From Pseudomonas sp. CFBP 13711 (GTDB lineage Bacteria > Pseudomonadota > Gammaproteobacteria > Pseudomonadales > Pseudomonadaceae), in the NCBI RefSeq assembly GCF_014842265.1, contig NZ_JACYVI010000001.1, positions 372,001 to 436,000 on the forward strand: a DNA stretch of 64,000 nucleotides, read 5' to 3'. Under the pieces are notes generated by a model. The model was not told the origin of the DNA. It saw only the letters and a program-made list of their open reading frames with translations, and ran no database searches. This document shows positions 9,631 through 18,905 of this stretch, piece after piece; position 1 is the stretch's first letter, and each line of letters begins with the position of its first letter. The position numbers and the translations under genes were made by a program.

Positions 9631-10590
9631 TTACGGCTTGCGCCCCACAATCACCGCACGCCGCGGCGCCGGCAGGCCTTCCACGGTTTTGCTGTGGTCC
9701 GCCGGATCGAGGAAGTCGCTCAACGACTGAAAGCGCATCCAGTCGGTGCCGCGTTGTTCTTCCACCGTGGTGGTGCTGACGTCGACACAGCGCACATCCA
9801 CAAAGCCCGCGCGGCGCAGCCACAGTTCCAGCGCGGGCACTGACGGCAGGAACCACACGTTGCGCATCTGCGAGTAGCGGTCTTCCGGCACCAGCACCTG
9901 ATTCGCGTCGCCTTCCACCACCATGGTTTCCAATACCAGCTCGCCGCCTTTGACCAGGCAGTCCTTCAGCGCCAGAAGGTGATCGACGGGCGATTTGCGG
10001 TGATAGAGCACGCCCATGGAAAACACCGTGTCGAATCCTTCAAGCCGCGCCGGCAGATCTTCCAGGGTGAACGGCAGGTGCCACGCCGGCAGGTCCGGCA
10101 GGTAGCGCCGCATGGCCTGGAACTGGCAGAAGAACAGCCAGTTGGGATCGACGCCAATCACGCTGTCGGCGCCAGCGCCCAGCATGCGCCACTGGTAATA
10201 GCCGTTGCCGCAGCCGACGTCCAGAACGCGCTTGCCTTTCAGATCAAGGTGCGGCGACACCCGCGACCATTTCCAGTCCGAGCGCCATTCGGTGTCGACG
10301 TGCACGCCGAACACATCAAAGGGCCCTTTGCGCCACGGCGACAGGCCCATCAGCGCGGCGCGAGTCTGCTCGCGGGTGGCGTCATCGCAGTCGGCGTCGA
10401 GGATGAAATCGTTCTTCAGCTCGATGCGGCTTGGCGTCAGGTTTGGCAAGGCATTGAGCGCGCCTTGCCAGCGTTCGAGGTCGCCATGACCCTTTTCCAT
10501 CTTCGCGTCGAGTTGCGCCTGCAGGCCTTGGGCCCAGGCATACAGTGGCGTGCCCGCCAGACGGCGGACCAGGGGAGCGAGATCAATCAT
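9631..10590 (-). CDS. cmoB: tRNA U34 carboxymethyltransferase
   Basis: Transfers carboxymethyl from carboxy-SAM to 5-hydroxyuridine at position 34 of several tRNAs, giving cmo5U. The 319-residue product has a helical N-terminal part (1-100) and a Rossmann methyltransferase domain with [15 protein letters not shown] from residue 122 and [15 protein letters not shown] near 195. It is expressed after cmoA, the enzyme that makes the carboxy-SAM cofactor, with a 4-nt overlap of the ATGA type. Length fits the family (about 320). Confidence 0.96.
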   Translation of the reverse strand: MIDLAPLVRRLAGTPLYAWAQGLQAQLDAKMEKGHGDLERWQGALNALPNLTPSRIELKNDFILDADCDDATREQTRAALMGLSPWRKGPFDVFGVHVDTEWRSDWKWSRVSPHLDLKGKRVLDVGCGNGYYQWRMLGAGADSVIGVDPNWLFFCQFQAMRRYLPDLPAWHLPFTLEDLPARLEGFDTVFSMGVLYHRKSPVDHLLALKDCLVKGGELVLETMVVEGDANQVLVPEDRYSQMRNVWFLPSVPALELWLRRAGFVDVRCVDVSTTTVEEQRGTDWMRFQSLSDFLDPADHSKTVEGLPAPRRAVIVGRKP

Positions 10591-11330
10591 GGCAGGGCAA
10601 TCAACGAGGCGAAATTAAGGCACTGGAACCAGGGCACGACTTTGCTGAAACCGGCGGCCAGCAGGCGTTCGCGGTGTTGCTCAAGGCTGTCGGGTTTCAT
10701 CACGTTTTCGATGGCGCTGCGTTTCTGCGCAATCTCCAGCTCGCTGTAACCGTTGGCGCGTTTGAAGGCGACGTGCAGATCGGTGAGCAGCGCGTGCTCT
10801 TCGGTGTCATCAAAGCGCAGCTTCTCCGACACGATCAGCGCGCCGCCGGGCAGCAGCGACTGGCGGATACGCGTCAGCAGAGCGAGGCGTTGTTCCGGCG
10901 CTATGAATTGCAGGGTGAAGTTCAGCGCGACCACCGAGGCGGGCTGAAACTCGAGATTCAAGATATCGCCGTCGATCACCTCCACCGGCAGCAGCTCCTG
11001 ATACATCGAGTTCTGAGCGTTGAGGTACTCGCGGCAGCGTTCGACCATGGCCGACGAGTTGTCGATGGCGATCACCCGACAATCTTCAGTGCGCACATGT
11101 CGACGCAATGCCTGAGTGACGGCGCCCAATGAGCTACCCAGGTCATAGAGCACGCTGTGGGGCTGGGCGAACTGCGCCGCGAGCACGCCGAGGTTTTCGA
11201 CGATGGTCGGATAGCCCGGCACCGAGCGCTTGATCATGTCCGGGAAAACCCGCACGACGTCTTCGTTGAAGGCGAAGTCGGGCACCTGGGGCAGCGGCTG
11301 GGCGAATAGGCGGTCGGGTTCTGGGCTCAC
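10587..11330 (-). CDS. cmoA: Carboxy-S-adenosyl-L-methionine synthase
   Basis: Makes carboxy-SAM from SAM and prephenate for CmoB. The 247-residue product carries the SAM-binding loop [13 protein letters not shown] at residues 60-72, [13 protein letters not shown] near 91, and [10 protein letters not shown] near 133, all typical of CmoA. It is first in a two-gene minus-strand operon with cmoB. The start is ATG at 11330; upstream lies only 155 bp before the end of the convergently oriented receptor transcription unit, which ends with its own terminator. Confidence 0.95.
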   Translation of the reverse strand: MSPEPDRLFAQPLPQVPDFAFNEDVVRVFPDMIKRSVPGYPTIVENLGVLAAQFAQPHSVLYDLGSSLGAVTQALRRHVRTEDCRVIAIDNSSAMVERCREYLNAQNSMYQELLPVEVIDGDILNLEFQPASVVALNFTLQFIAPEQRLALLTRIRQSLLPGGALIVSEKLRFDDTEEHALLTDLHVAFKRANGYSELEIAQKRSAIENVMKPDSLEQHRERLLAAGFSKVVPWFQCLNFASLIALP

Positions 11331-11432
11331 GGCGATTCCGGGGTACGAAGCGAAAAGTGCGGCATTTTAGCCAATTCCGTCCCTCGGCTGGAACCTCATC
11401 TCATCGCTCGTGTGCTGACGTCTGATCCGCTC

Positions 11433-11467
11433 ATAAAAAAGCCGCGTCTGGTTGCCCGCACGCGGCC
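11433..11467 (-). terminator. Rho-independent terminator after the siderophore receptor
   Basis: Read on the minus strand, GCCGCGT and ACGCGGC (11460-11466 and 11441-11447) pair over 7 bp around a 12-nt loop and are followed by TTTTTTATGA. It lies 20 nt past the receptor stop. Confidence 0.8.
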
Positions 11468-11485
11468 GATACATGAGCAGTGAAC

Positions 11486-13606
11486 TCAGTATCTCCAGCT
11501 CACCGACGCGGTGAAGTTACGTGGATCGCCGAAGTTGCTCTGGTTGTAGCGAAGGCTCTGTTGGTATTTCTCGTTGGTGAGGTTGTTGAGGTTGAGCTGG
11601 GTGCTCCAGTGCTGATCGATGTCGTAGCGGGTCATCAGGCCGATGAGCGCGTAGGCGTCCTGGCGGGCGACCGGCGAGTCGTCGTTCTGAGTCTTGCTCT
11701 GCCAGCTCAGGCTGCCGCCGACCTTGACCTTCGGTGCCATCGGCAACTGGTAGGTCATCGACGACGTCAGGGCGTGGCGCGGGATGAATTTACGCGCACG
11801 ACTGTCGTTGTCGTCGGTGATATAGACGTAGGTGTACCCGCCGTTGACTTGCAGGCCTGGCGCCACTTCGCCCGACGCTTCCAGCTCCAGGCCGCTGCTG
11901 TCGTAGGACATCGCCTCGTAGACATAGCCGCCCAGGTTGGCGTCATAGGTCGAACTGCCCGGCACGTTGTCTTGCTTGGCATGGAACACCGCTGCGCTGA
12001 CGTTGAGCTTCTTGTCCAGCAACTGACCTTTGATGCCCGCCTCGTAGCTTTTGCCTTCAAGCGGATCGAGCACCCGGCCTTGGCCGTCGAGGTAATACTG
12101 CGGATTAAAGACTTCGGTGTAACTGGCGTACAGCGCGTATTCGGGGGTCAGGTCGTAGACGATACCGGCATACGGCGTGACTTTGCCGTGAATGCGCACC
12201 TCTCGCGCCGCGTCGTAGTTGTCGCCATTGCTGTCCGCGCTGAGCATGCGGGCGCCGGTGATCACATGCAGATCGTCGGTCAGGCTGAAACGCGCGCCGG
12301 CGTAAACGCTCTTCTGGCGATCGGTGTAGTTCGAGGTCGCAGCGGGTAACGCAGCGACGTAATTCGGCTGCGGCAGGTAGCCATGCAGCGCATCTTCAAG
12401 GGTCACAGGCGAGTAGTTGAGGACGTCACCGTACTGCGAGGATTCGCGATTGCGCTGGCGTGCAGCGTTCGCCCCCAGCGTGAGTTGATGTTCCCGACCG
12501 CCGAGCATGAAGGGGCCGCTCAGCGAGTAATCGCCACTGAGTTCGAGGTTCTTGTCTTTGTACTTGGAGCCCAGTCCGGTGTAACCGGTGGGTGAAGTGC
12601 TGTCGCCGTACATGTAGAACATCTCGGTGTCTTCGCGGTGCTCGGCGCCGGCGACGGTCAGCTTCGACTTCCAGTCGTTGGCGAAGGTGTGCTCCCACTC
12701 GGCAAACGCACGTTGCGTGTGAACGTCCCAATGCACCCACGGCTGGGAAATATTGGAATGGGTGCTGCTGTAATGAATGGCGTTGCCATTGCCGTCGACC
12801 AGCGGCAGTGCGCCCCAGCTTGAGCCATTGGCGTTGGTTTTCTGGTCCTCGTAACCAAGGGTCAGCGTGTCGCTGTCGCTCAGGTCGAATGCCAGCAGAC
12901 CGCTGAAGATGTTCTTCTCGCGGGAGTAGCGATCAAGGTATGAGTTGCCGTTTTCGTTGGCGTAGATGACCCGCCCGCGTACGTTGCCCGAGTCGGTCAG
13001 GGGGCCGGAGACGTCGATGTCCACCCGGCGTTTGTCCCAGGAACCGGCGGTCACGTCGATCTTTGCCTGGGGATCGTAAGTCGGGCGTTTGCGGATGAAG
13101 TTGACCGTGGCCGAGGGGTTGCCGGCCCCGGACATCAAGCCGTTGGCGCCGTGCACGATATCGACCTGTTCGTAGGGCGCCAGGTCGATATCGCCCACCA
13201 GCAAACCATTGGTCATCGGCATCGCCGTGCCGTCGTACTGGAAGTTGTTGATGTCGAAACCGCGCGCGGTGAAGTAGGTGCGGTCTGTTTCGACTTTCTG
13301 CACGTTGACGCCGGGGGTGCTGGTCAACACATCGCGGATGCTGTTGAGCTTGAAGTCATCCATTTGCTCGCGTTTGATGTTGGTCACACCCTGGGGCGTT
13401 TCCTGGTTGGTCAGGTCCAGCCGGGTGGTGGTGCTGCTGGGCTTGCCCTGGTAGCCCTGCGGGTTGCCGGTGTCGCCGTAGGTGGCGGTTGACGTCACGT
13501 CAGTGGCCGGCAGGCTGAGCACTGTCTCTTCGGCATTCGCTGTGTTGAGCACGCTCAGGGCGATTAACGAAAGGGCCTTTGGGCAAAAGGGGATCGAGTG
13601 ACGCAT
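11486..13606 (-). CDS. TonB-dependent siderophore receptor (FhuE/FpvA class, no signalling domain)
   Basis: Outer-membrane gated channel for an Fe(III)-siderophore. The 706-residue product from ATG 13606 has a signal peptide (about 1-25, ending ANA), then a plug domain (about 45-165; RDVLTSTPGVNVQ, RGFDINNFQYDG) and a 22-strand barrel ending FTASVSWRY with the aromatic terminal residue. The mature protein goes almost straight into the plug, so there is no STN signalling domain and no sigma/anti-sigma pair nearby. The motif pattern is that of FhuE-type hydroxamate receptors, but the ligand cannot be read from sequence. TTG 13615 is an alternative start. Two Fur-like boxes lie upstream. Confidence 0.9.
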   Translation of the reverse strand: MRHSIPFCPKALSLIALSVLNTANAEETVLSLPATDVTSTATYGDTGNPQGYQGKPSSTTTRLDLTNQETPQGVTNIKREQMDDFKLNSIRDVLTSTPGVNVQKVETDRTYFTARGFDINNFQYDGTAMPMTNGLLVGDIDLAPYEQVDIVHGANGLMSGAGNPSATVNFIRKRPTYDPQAKIDVTAGSWDKRRVDIDVSGPLTDSGNVRGRVIYANENGNSYLDRYSREKNIFSGLLAFDLSDSDTLTLGYEDQKTNANGSSWGALPLVDGNGNAIHYSSTHSNISQPWVHWDVHTQRAFAEWEHTFANDWKSKLTVAGAEHREDTEMFYMYGDSTSPTGYTGLGSKYKDKNLELSGDYSLSGPFMLGGREHQLTLGANAARQRNRESSQYGDVLNYSPVTLEDALHGYLPQPNYVAALPAATSNYTDRQKSVYAGARFSLTDDLHVITGARMLSADSNGDNYDAAREVRIHGKVTPYAGIVYDLTPEYALYASYTEVFNPQYYLDGQGRVLDPLEGKSYEAGIKGQLLDKKLNVSAAVFHAKQDNVPGSSTYDANLGGYVYEAMSYDSSGLELEASGEVAPGLQVNGGYTYVYITDDNDSRARKFIPRHALTSSMTYQLPMAPKVKVGGSLSWQSKTQNDDSPVARQDAYALIGLMTRYDIDQHWSTQLNLNNLTNEKYQQSLRYNQSNFGDPRNFTASVSWRY

Positions 13607-13637
13607 GGCGGGCAACGCTCCGGCGAATGTAACAAAT

Positions 13638-13684
13638 GGTGATGGTTCTCAATTATCGGCAAGTTACAATTGAGAATCAATGTC
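13638..13684 (-). promoter_or_regulatory. Fur-like boxes and 9-bp inverted repeat before the siderophore receptor
   Basis: Two Fur-like sites of opposite orientation, by hand comparison with GATAATGATAATCATTATC: 13666-13684 on the plus strand (12 of 19 match, core TGAGAATCAATGTC) and 13638-13656 on the minus strand (11 of 19). Their cores create a perfect inverted repeat, TTCTCAATT (13646-13654) and AATTGAGAA (13668-13676). The siting 30-80 nt before a siderophore receptor supports iron repression by Fur. Confidence 0.65.
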
Positions 13685-13822
13685 ATTTATTCCATTCGTC
13701 GGTGTTGGCTGCAACGCTGGCCATGACCGGGTGCCTTCCCCCGCAGCGTTAAAGCTTTCCCCCCGGCAGTCGAAACACCTTAATTCGCAACTCATTTCAT
13801 TACTGGCACAGGGAACCGTGGC

Positions 13823-15619
13823 ATGCATGCGTTCAAGGCGTTGTACGAGTCCATCGAAAGGCAGTTTTTCAATTCTTTGACCAAGAAGCTGTCGAGCCTT
13901 TTTCTGATCGTGGTGGTGAGCGCCGTGGTGTACTGGGTGGCCGTGAGCCTGCGCGCGGACATTCTTCTGCAGTTGCGCGGCGCGCAGTTGCCGGCGGAGA
14001 CGCTAAGCATGATCGAGGGCAAACTCGATGTGCTGAGCAATGCCATTCTGGGCAGCACGCTGTTTACCCTGTGTCTGGTCAGCTTCATGGTCTGGTATTT
14101 CCGGCACTTGATCGTGCGGCCGGTGACCCAGATGAGCTTGGCGCTGGAAGGCATTGCCAACGGGGAGGGCGACCTGTCCAAGGACTTGCCGCTGTTGACC
14201 CACGATGAAATTCGCGTGCTGGCGAGTACCTGCAACCGGTTTCTGGCCAAACAGCGGGAGATCATCAGCAGCGTTCAGGCGTTGACCGTGCACATTGCCG
14301 TGGAGTCCGCGCGCTCGCTGAAAAACATCAGCGATTCCAGCGACAGCGCGACCCATCAGGCGCGCTTCGCCAAGGAAGTCATGGAGCAGAGCAACGACGC
14401 AGTGGGTCGGATTGCCGAAGTGTCCCGGCAGACTCAGGGCATTTCCGGGACCACCGCGCAGAACCTCAGCATGGCCCGCGACTCCTACACCGAATTGCTG
14501 GAAGTGACCGGCAACATCAGTGAGATTTCCAGCAGCCTGAATGAGTTCGGCACCCTGGTTTCGGCGCTGAACCAACGTTCGTCGAGCATCAAATCCATTG
14601 TCGGATTGATTCAACAAATCTCCTCCCAGACCAATCTTCTGGCGCTCAACGCGGCGATCGAGGCGGCGCGTGCAGGGGAGAGCGGGCGTGGTTTCGCGGT
14701 GGTTGCCGACGAAGTCCGGACCCTCGCCCAGAACGTCAGCCGCGCCACCGAGGATATTTCCCAGAACATCGACGCCATGTTGCTGGAGGTGAGCTCGACC
14801 CACGAGCAAACCACCCAGATCAGCCACAGTGCCCGGGAGACCCAGAAAGTGGTCGAGCGCGCGTCTGGGCATTTCGAGAGCATGATCGGCGACTTCGAAT
14901 CCACTCACACGAAGCTTGAGGACATCGCCTCGCACATCCAGCAGTTTGCCGACAGCAACACCGGCATCAACGACCGCGTCACGCAGATTCATGCGGACAG
15001 CCAGTCCATCGACCAGCGCATGCAGCATTCGGCCACGGCCACCCGAGACCTGTCGGGCGTGGCGGAAAAGGTCCAGGCGCTGCTGGGCCGGTTTGTTCTC
15101 GGGCATGGCGCGCTGGACGCTGGCATTACCCGCGCCAGTCATTGCCGCGATCGGCTCCAGGTGCGTCTGGCGGCGCTGCAACGTGAGGGCGTCAACCTGT
15201 TCGATCAGAACTACAAATTGATTCCCGGGACTGATCCCAAGCAATACACGACCAGCTACACCGAACGCTTTGCGCAGATCTGTCAGGAAGAGTGCGACGC
15301 GCTCACCAAAGGCACGCGGGGCGGAAAGGTCACCTTCATCGTCGACAGCAAGGGTTACTGCCCGGTGAACAACAGCTGGGTGTCGAAAAAACCTACGGGC
15401 GACCGAGCTATCGACCTACCGGTGTGCCGGAACAAGCGCATGTTCGCTGACCCCATCGGCCTGCGCGCAGCCGCTAACCAACAGCGCTTCCTGCTGCAAA
15501 CCTACCTGCGCGACACCGGCGAAATCATGACCGAAATTGACGTGCCGTTCTTCTTCGAAGGCCGTCATTGGGGCAACTTGCGCATGGGCTTCGACGCTGC
15601 GCAATTACTGGCCGAGTGA
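13823..15619 (+). CDS. Methyl-accepting chemotaxis protein with C-terminal sensor domain
   Basis: Chemoreceptor of 598 residues. Two membrane helices (24-42 and 74-93) enclose only about 31 periplasmic residues, too few for a ligand domain. A HAMP domain follows (about 94-147), then the coiled-coil signalling domain with the conserved hairpin tip [18 protein letters not shown] near 268-285. After about residue 425 there is a further domain of about 170 residues with a pattern like PAS/Cache folds ([46 protein letters not shown]), seen at the C-terminus of other Pseudomonas and Vibrio receptors. Sensing is therefore probably cytoplasmic. No CheB/CheR-binding pentapeptide is seen at the end. 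AGGGAA precedes ATG 13823. Confidence 0.9.
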   Translation: MHAFKALYESIERQFFNSLTKKLSSLFLIVVVSAVVYWVAVSLRADILLQLRGAQLPAETLSMIEGKLDVLSNAILGSTLFTLCLVSFMVWYFRHLIVRPVTQMSLALEGIANGEGDLSKDLPLLTHDEIRVLASTCNRFLAKQREIISSVQALTVHIAVESARSLKNISDSSDSATHQARFAKEVMEQSNDAVGRIAEVSRQTQGISGTTAQNLSMARDSYTELLEVTGNISEISSSLNEFGTLVSALNQRSSSIKSIVGLIQQISSQTNLLALNAAIEAARAGESGRGFAVVADEVRTLAQNVSRATEDISQNIDAMLLEVSSTHEQTTQISHSARETQKVVERASGHFESMIGDFESTHTKLEDIASHIQQFADSNTGINDRVTQIHADSQSIDQRMQHSATATRDLSGVAEKVQALLGRFVLGHGALDAGITRASHCRDRLQVRLAALQREGVNLFDQNYKLIPGTDPKQYTTSYTERFAQICQEECDALTKGTRGGKVTFIVDSKGYCPVNNSWVSKKPTGDRAIDLPVCRNKRMFADPIGLRAAANQQRFLLQTYLRDTGEIMTEIDVPFFFEGRHWGNLRMGFDAAQLLAE

Positions 15620-15704
15620 CAGAGGTTCATGCCAGTGCTCAGCGACTGATCAGCCCTTCGCCTGCAACGATTTTCCTGCGGGCGGCCGTGGAATGGGCGG
15701 GCGA

Positions 15705-16097
15705 TCAGTTCACTGTAATGACGCAGTCGAAGGTGCGCGCTGGCGCCACTTCCGGCGCCCAGGGTTGTTGGTAGACCATCATCAGGTGACCCGTGCCCGG
15801 ATTGGCGGCTCGGTAGCGCCAGACTGACTGACCGCCTTCACCGACCAAACCTACGTCTTTGGAGGCATTGAACACCTCGGGTCCCAGGCTGCTCAGGATG
15901 GACGGCGCAGGGTTTTGCATCAGCCAGCGGTGCCCGGTCGTGGGATTGCTGGGCAGCATCAGCATGAGGGTCTGGCCGGTTTTGAGAGAAAGGGGACAGT
16001 CTTGCTGATCGTCCAGGGAGACAATCTGTTTTGGCGCCTGGGCGCAAGCGGCAAGCAGGGTGAGGCTGAGCGGGACGAGCAAGCGGGCAGCGGTCAT
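15705..16097 (-). CDS. Chagasin-like (I42 family) protease-inhibitor lipoprotein
   Basis: Predicted inhibitor of papain-type cysteine proteases, 130 residues. A lipoprotein signal (LTLLAAC, lipid Cys18) puts it at the periplasmic face of a membrane. The three chagasin loops are visible: NPTTGHRW (51-58), VGEGGQSVWRY (near 82-92) and YQQPW (near 107-111; chagasin usually has RPW). ATG 16097 is chosen because CCGGAG lies 6 nt upstream; the open frame extends to 16208 with no signal peptide at that start. Bacterial I42 proteins are widespread but mostly have no known target. Confidence 0.8.
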   Translation of the reverse strand: MTAARLLVPLSLTLLAACAQAPKQIVSLDDQQDCPLSLKTGQTLMLMLPSNPTTGHRWLMQNPAPSILSSLGPEVFNASKDVGLVGEGGQSVWRYRAANPGTGHLMMVYQQPWAPEVAPARTFDCVITVN

Positions 16098-16175
16098 GAA
16101 GGCTCCGGTCATAGGCAACATGGGGGGAGCATAACCGAAGACGGGAGAGATGCTAATCAGGTGGGCCGCACAAGA

Positions 16176-16209
16176 CGTGTGAGGGCGGCCAGGGTGGCGC
16201 CCCCACACG
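16176..16209 (-). other. Long hairpin between asrA and the I42 lipoprotein gene
   Basis: CGTGTGAGGGCG (16176-16187) and CGCCCCCACACG (16198-16209) pair over 12 positions with one A/C mismatch on the plus strand, which becomes a G-U pair in minus-strand RNA. That strand bias fits a functional RNA structure after asrA. The tail is TCTTGTG, a poor T tract, so termination may be weak. Confidence 0.55.
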
Positions 16210-16227
16210 TTGAGGCGAGGTCAGTGC

Positions 16228-18645
16228 TTAGAACAATATCTTCGCCACATCCGCAAAGCGTTTGGCGAAGTGCGCGGTAATGCCTTCTTTCAGGTAATCC
16301 GGCAGTTCTTCGAAGTTGCCACGGTTGGCTTCCGGGAGGATCAGCTCGTAGATCTTCTGGCGCCGCGCCGCAATGACTTTCTCCCGCACGCCGCCAATCG
16401 GCAGTACGTGCCCGGTCAGGGTCAGTTCGCCGGTCATCGCCACGCCTTTTTTCGGCGCCTGGTTACGCGCCAGCGACAGCAGCGCGCTGGCCATGGTCAC
16501 ACCGGCACTTGGCCCGTCTTTCGGCGTCGCACCTTCCGGCACGTGAAGGTGAACGAAGGCTTCGTCGAAGAAGGTTTTGTCGCCGCCAAACTTCGCCAGG
16601 TTGGAGCTGACGTAGCTGTAGGCGATTTCTGCAGATTCCTTCATCACGTCGCCCAGCTGGCCGGTGAGCTTGAAGCCGCGGTTGAGCGTATGGATGCGGG
16701 TCGCTTCGATCGGCAGCGTCGCGCCACCCATGCTGGTCCAGGCCAGGCCGGTAATCACGCCGGTGCCCGACAACACTTGCTCGTTGCGGAACACCGCCAT
16801 GCCCAGCGAAGCTTCCAGCTCTTTCGGGCCGATCTTGACCACGGTGTCCGGGTTGTCCAGCAGCTTGACCACGGCCTTGCGCACCAGTTTGCCCAGCTGT
16901 TTTTCCAACTGCCGCACACCGGCTTCCCGCGCATAGCCTTCAATCACCGCGCGCAACGCACTGTCGCTGATCATCAGGCTATTTTTCGACACGCCGGCCT
17001 TGGCCAGTTGCTTGGGCCACAGATGGCGCTTGGCGATGGCGAGCTTTTCTTCGGTGATATAGCCGGACAGGCGAATCACTTCCATCCGGTCCAGCAATGG
17101 GCCGGGGATCGAGTCCAGGGTGTTCGCGGTGCAGATGAACAGCACCTTCGACAGGTCCAGACGCAGGTCGAGGTAGTGGTCGAGGAATTCGACGTTCTGC
17201 TCAGGGTCCAGGGTTTCCAGCAGCGCCGAGGCCGGGTCGCCCTGGAAGCTCTGGCCCATCTTGTCGATCTCGTCGAGCATGATCACCGGGTTCATCACTT
17301 CCACGTCTTTCAGCGCCTGCACCAGTTTGCCCGGTTGGGCGCCGATGTAGGTGCGACGATGGCCCTTGATCTCGGCCTCGTCGCGCATGCCGCCAACGCT
17401 GAAACGGTAGAACGGGCGGCCCAGGGATTCCGCGATCGATTTGCCAACGCTGGTTTTACCCACGCCCGGCGGGCCGACCAGCAGCACGATGGAGCCGGAG
17501 ATTTCGCCTTTGTAGGCGCCCACGGCGAGGAATTCGAGAATACGGCTCTTGATGTCATCAAGGCCGGCGTGGTGTTGATCGAGCACCTTGCGCGCGTGTT
17601 TCAGGTCGAGCTTGTCGTCGCCAAACACGCCCCATGGCACCGCGCTTGCCCAGTCCAGGTAGTTGCGCGTGACGGCGTATTCCGGCGAACCGGTTTCCAG
17701 CACCGAGAGCTTGTTGATCTCTTCGTCGATGCGCTTGCGCGCCTGGGGCGGCAGGGTCTTGCCCACCAGACGCTCTTCGAACTGTTCGATGTCAGCGCTG
17801 CGGTCGTCCTTGGTCAGCCCCAGTTCCTGCTGGATGACCTTCAGCTGTTCCTTGAGGAAGAACTCACGCTGGTGCTCGCCGATCTTACGGTTCACTTCCG
17901 CGGAGATTTCTTTCTGCAGGCGCGCGACTTCGACTTCCTTGCGCAGCATCGGCAGGACTTTTTCCATGCGCTTGAGCACGGGCACGCAATCGAGCACCTG
18001 CTGCAATTCGACGCCCGTGGCGGAGGTCAGGGCGGCTGCGAAATCGGTCAGCGGGGAAGGATCGTTGGGGCTGAAGCGATTGAGGTAGTTCTTCAACTCT
18101 TCGCTGTACAGCGGGTTGAGCGGCAGCAGTTCCTTGATCGCGTTGATCAGCGCCATGCCGTAGGCCTTGACCTCGTCGGTCGGCTCGTTGGGCTGGTGCG
18201 GGTATTCGACCTCCACCAGAAACGGCGGACGATGGTGCTTGAGCCAGGTCTTGATGCGCACACGGCTCAGGCCCTGGGCGACGAACTGCAGCTTGCCGTT
18301 TTCACGGCTGGCGTGGTGCACCTTGACCAGCGTGCCGTACTCCGGCAACGCCTTGGTGTCGAAATGACGGGGGTCGTCGGGCGGGGTGTCCATGAAAAAC
18401 AGCGCCAGCGAGTGGTGATCAGACTTGCTGACCAGCTCCAGCGTTTCGGCCCAGGGCTCTTCATTGACGATGACCGGCAGCACTTGCGCGGGGAAGAACG
18501 GACGGTTGTGGATCGGGATGATGTACACCTGATCCGGCAGGTTCTGGCCGGGCAGGGCGAGGCGCTTGTTGTCGGAGCCGAGGATTTCGTGCTCATGATC
18601 GTCGTCGGGGTGCGGCTGGTTGGCGTCGGACTGCTGGTCGCTCAT
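16228..18645 (-). CDS. asrA: ATP-dependent Lon-type protease, AsrA-like second Lon
   Basis: Cytosolic AAA+ serine protease of 805 residues: N-terminal substrate domain (about 40-235), coiled coil, AAA+ module with GPPGVGKTS (about 390-398) and VIMLDEIDKM (about 452), and the protease domain with the Ser/Lys dyad (Ser about 711 in KDGPSAGVT, Lys about 754 in REKVIAARR; the 43-residue gap equals E. coli Lon). A clpX-lon locus is absent here; the position after the lepA-pdxJ block and the acidic N-terminus (DDDHEHE) fit P. aeruginosa PA0779 AsrA, reported to activate heat-shock genes and aminoglycoside tolerance. AGGTG precedes ATG 18645. A sigma-32-type promoter lies upstream. Confidence 0.88.
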   Translation of the reverse strand: MSDQQSDANQPHPDDDHEHEILGSDNKRLALPGQNLPDQVYIIPIHNRPFFPAQVLPVIVNEEPWAETLELVSKSDHHSLALFFMDTPPDDPRHFDTKALPEYGTLVKVHHASRENGKLQFVAQGLSRVRIKTWLKHHRPPFLVEVEYPHQPNEPTDEVKAYGMALINAIKELLPLNPLYSEELKNYLNRFSPNDPSPLTDFAAALTSATGVELQQVLDCVPVLKRMEKVLPMLRKEVEVARLQKEISAEVNRKIGEHQREFFLKEQLKVIQQELGLTKDDRSADIEQFEERLVGKTLPPQARKRIDEEINKLSVLETGSPEYAVTRNYLDWASAVPWGVFGDDKLDLKHARKVLDQHHAGLDDIKSRILEFLAVGAYKGEISGSIVLLVGPPGVGKTSVGKSIAESLGRPFYRFSVGGMRDEAEIKGHRRTYIGAQPGKLVQALKDVEVMNPVIMLDEIDKMGQSFQGDPASALLETLDPEQNVEFLDHYLDLRLDLSKVLFICTANTLDSIPGPLLDRMEVIRLSGYITEEKLAIAKRHLWPKQLAKAGVSKNSLMISDSALRAVIEGYAREAGVRQLEKQLGKLVRKAVVKLLDNPDTVVKIGPKELEASLGMAVFRNEQVLSGTGVITGLAWTSMGGATLPIEATRIHTLNRGFKLTGQLGDVMKESAEIAYSYVSSNLAKFGGDKTFFDEAFVHLHVPEGATPKDGPSAGVTMASALLSLARNQAPKKGVAMTGELTLTGHVLPIGGVREKVIAARRQKIYELILPEANRGNFEELPDYLKEGITAHFAKRFADVAKILF

Positions 18646-18675
18646 GGGGCACCTGCATAAATGGAGATGAGCCTT

Positions 18676-18703
18676 AGATGGGGCGCAAAGCCTCAGGTTT
18701 CAA
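18676..18703 (-). promoter_or_regulatory. Sigma-32 (heat-shock) type promoter for asrA
   Basis: On the minus strand TTGAAA (18703-18698), a 14-nt spacer, and CCCCATCT (18683-18676) match the heat-shock consensus CTTGAAA-N(13-15)-CCCCATNT closely. The -10 box ends 31 nt before the asrA ATG. This would make the protease a direct heat-shock gene. Confidence 0.72.
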
Positions 18704-18905
18704 TAGCGCTGGTCGATAGCAATGACTAAGCAGGCCGATTTAAAAGCATATGTGGCGTTGCGCCAGGCCGTGGCCTCCAATAGGTGGTGGCCATGTGCTT
18801 TGCCGGAAGTCCGTCTGATATCGCCGACCTCCGATCCGTGGGCTACGCTGGAAATCATCGCCAAGTAGGCTCTCTTTGCGGGCCTCGCTGTCTGGAACAT
18901 CTGTC

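Noticed and set aside
11480..12349. 289-codon plus-strand frame opposite the siderophore receptor
   Set aside because: Antisense frame of the TonB-dependent receptor with no own start site or domain.
16210..18660. 816-codon plus-strand open frame opposite asrA
   Set aside because: It is the antisense shadow of a perfect Lon gene in GC-rich DNA; it lacks a ribosome site and its translation (runs of H, Q, R, V) is low-complexity and unlike a real protein.
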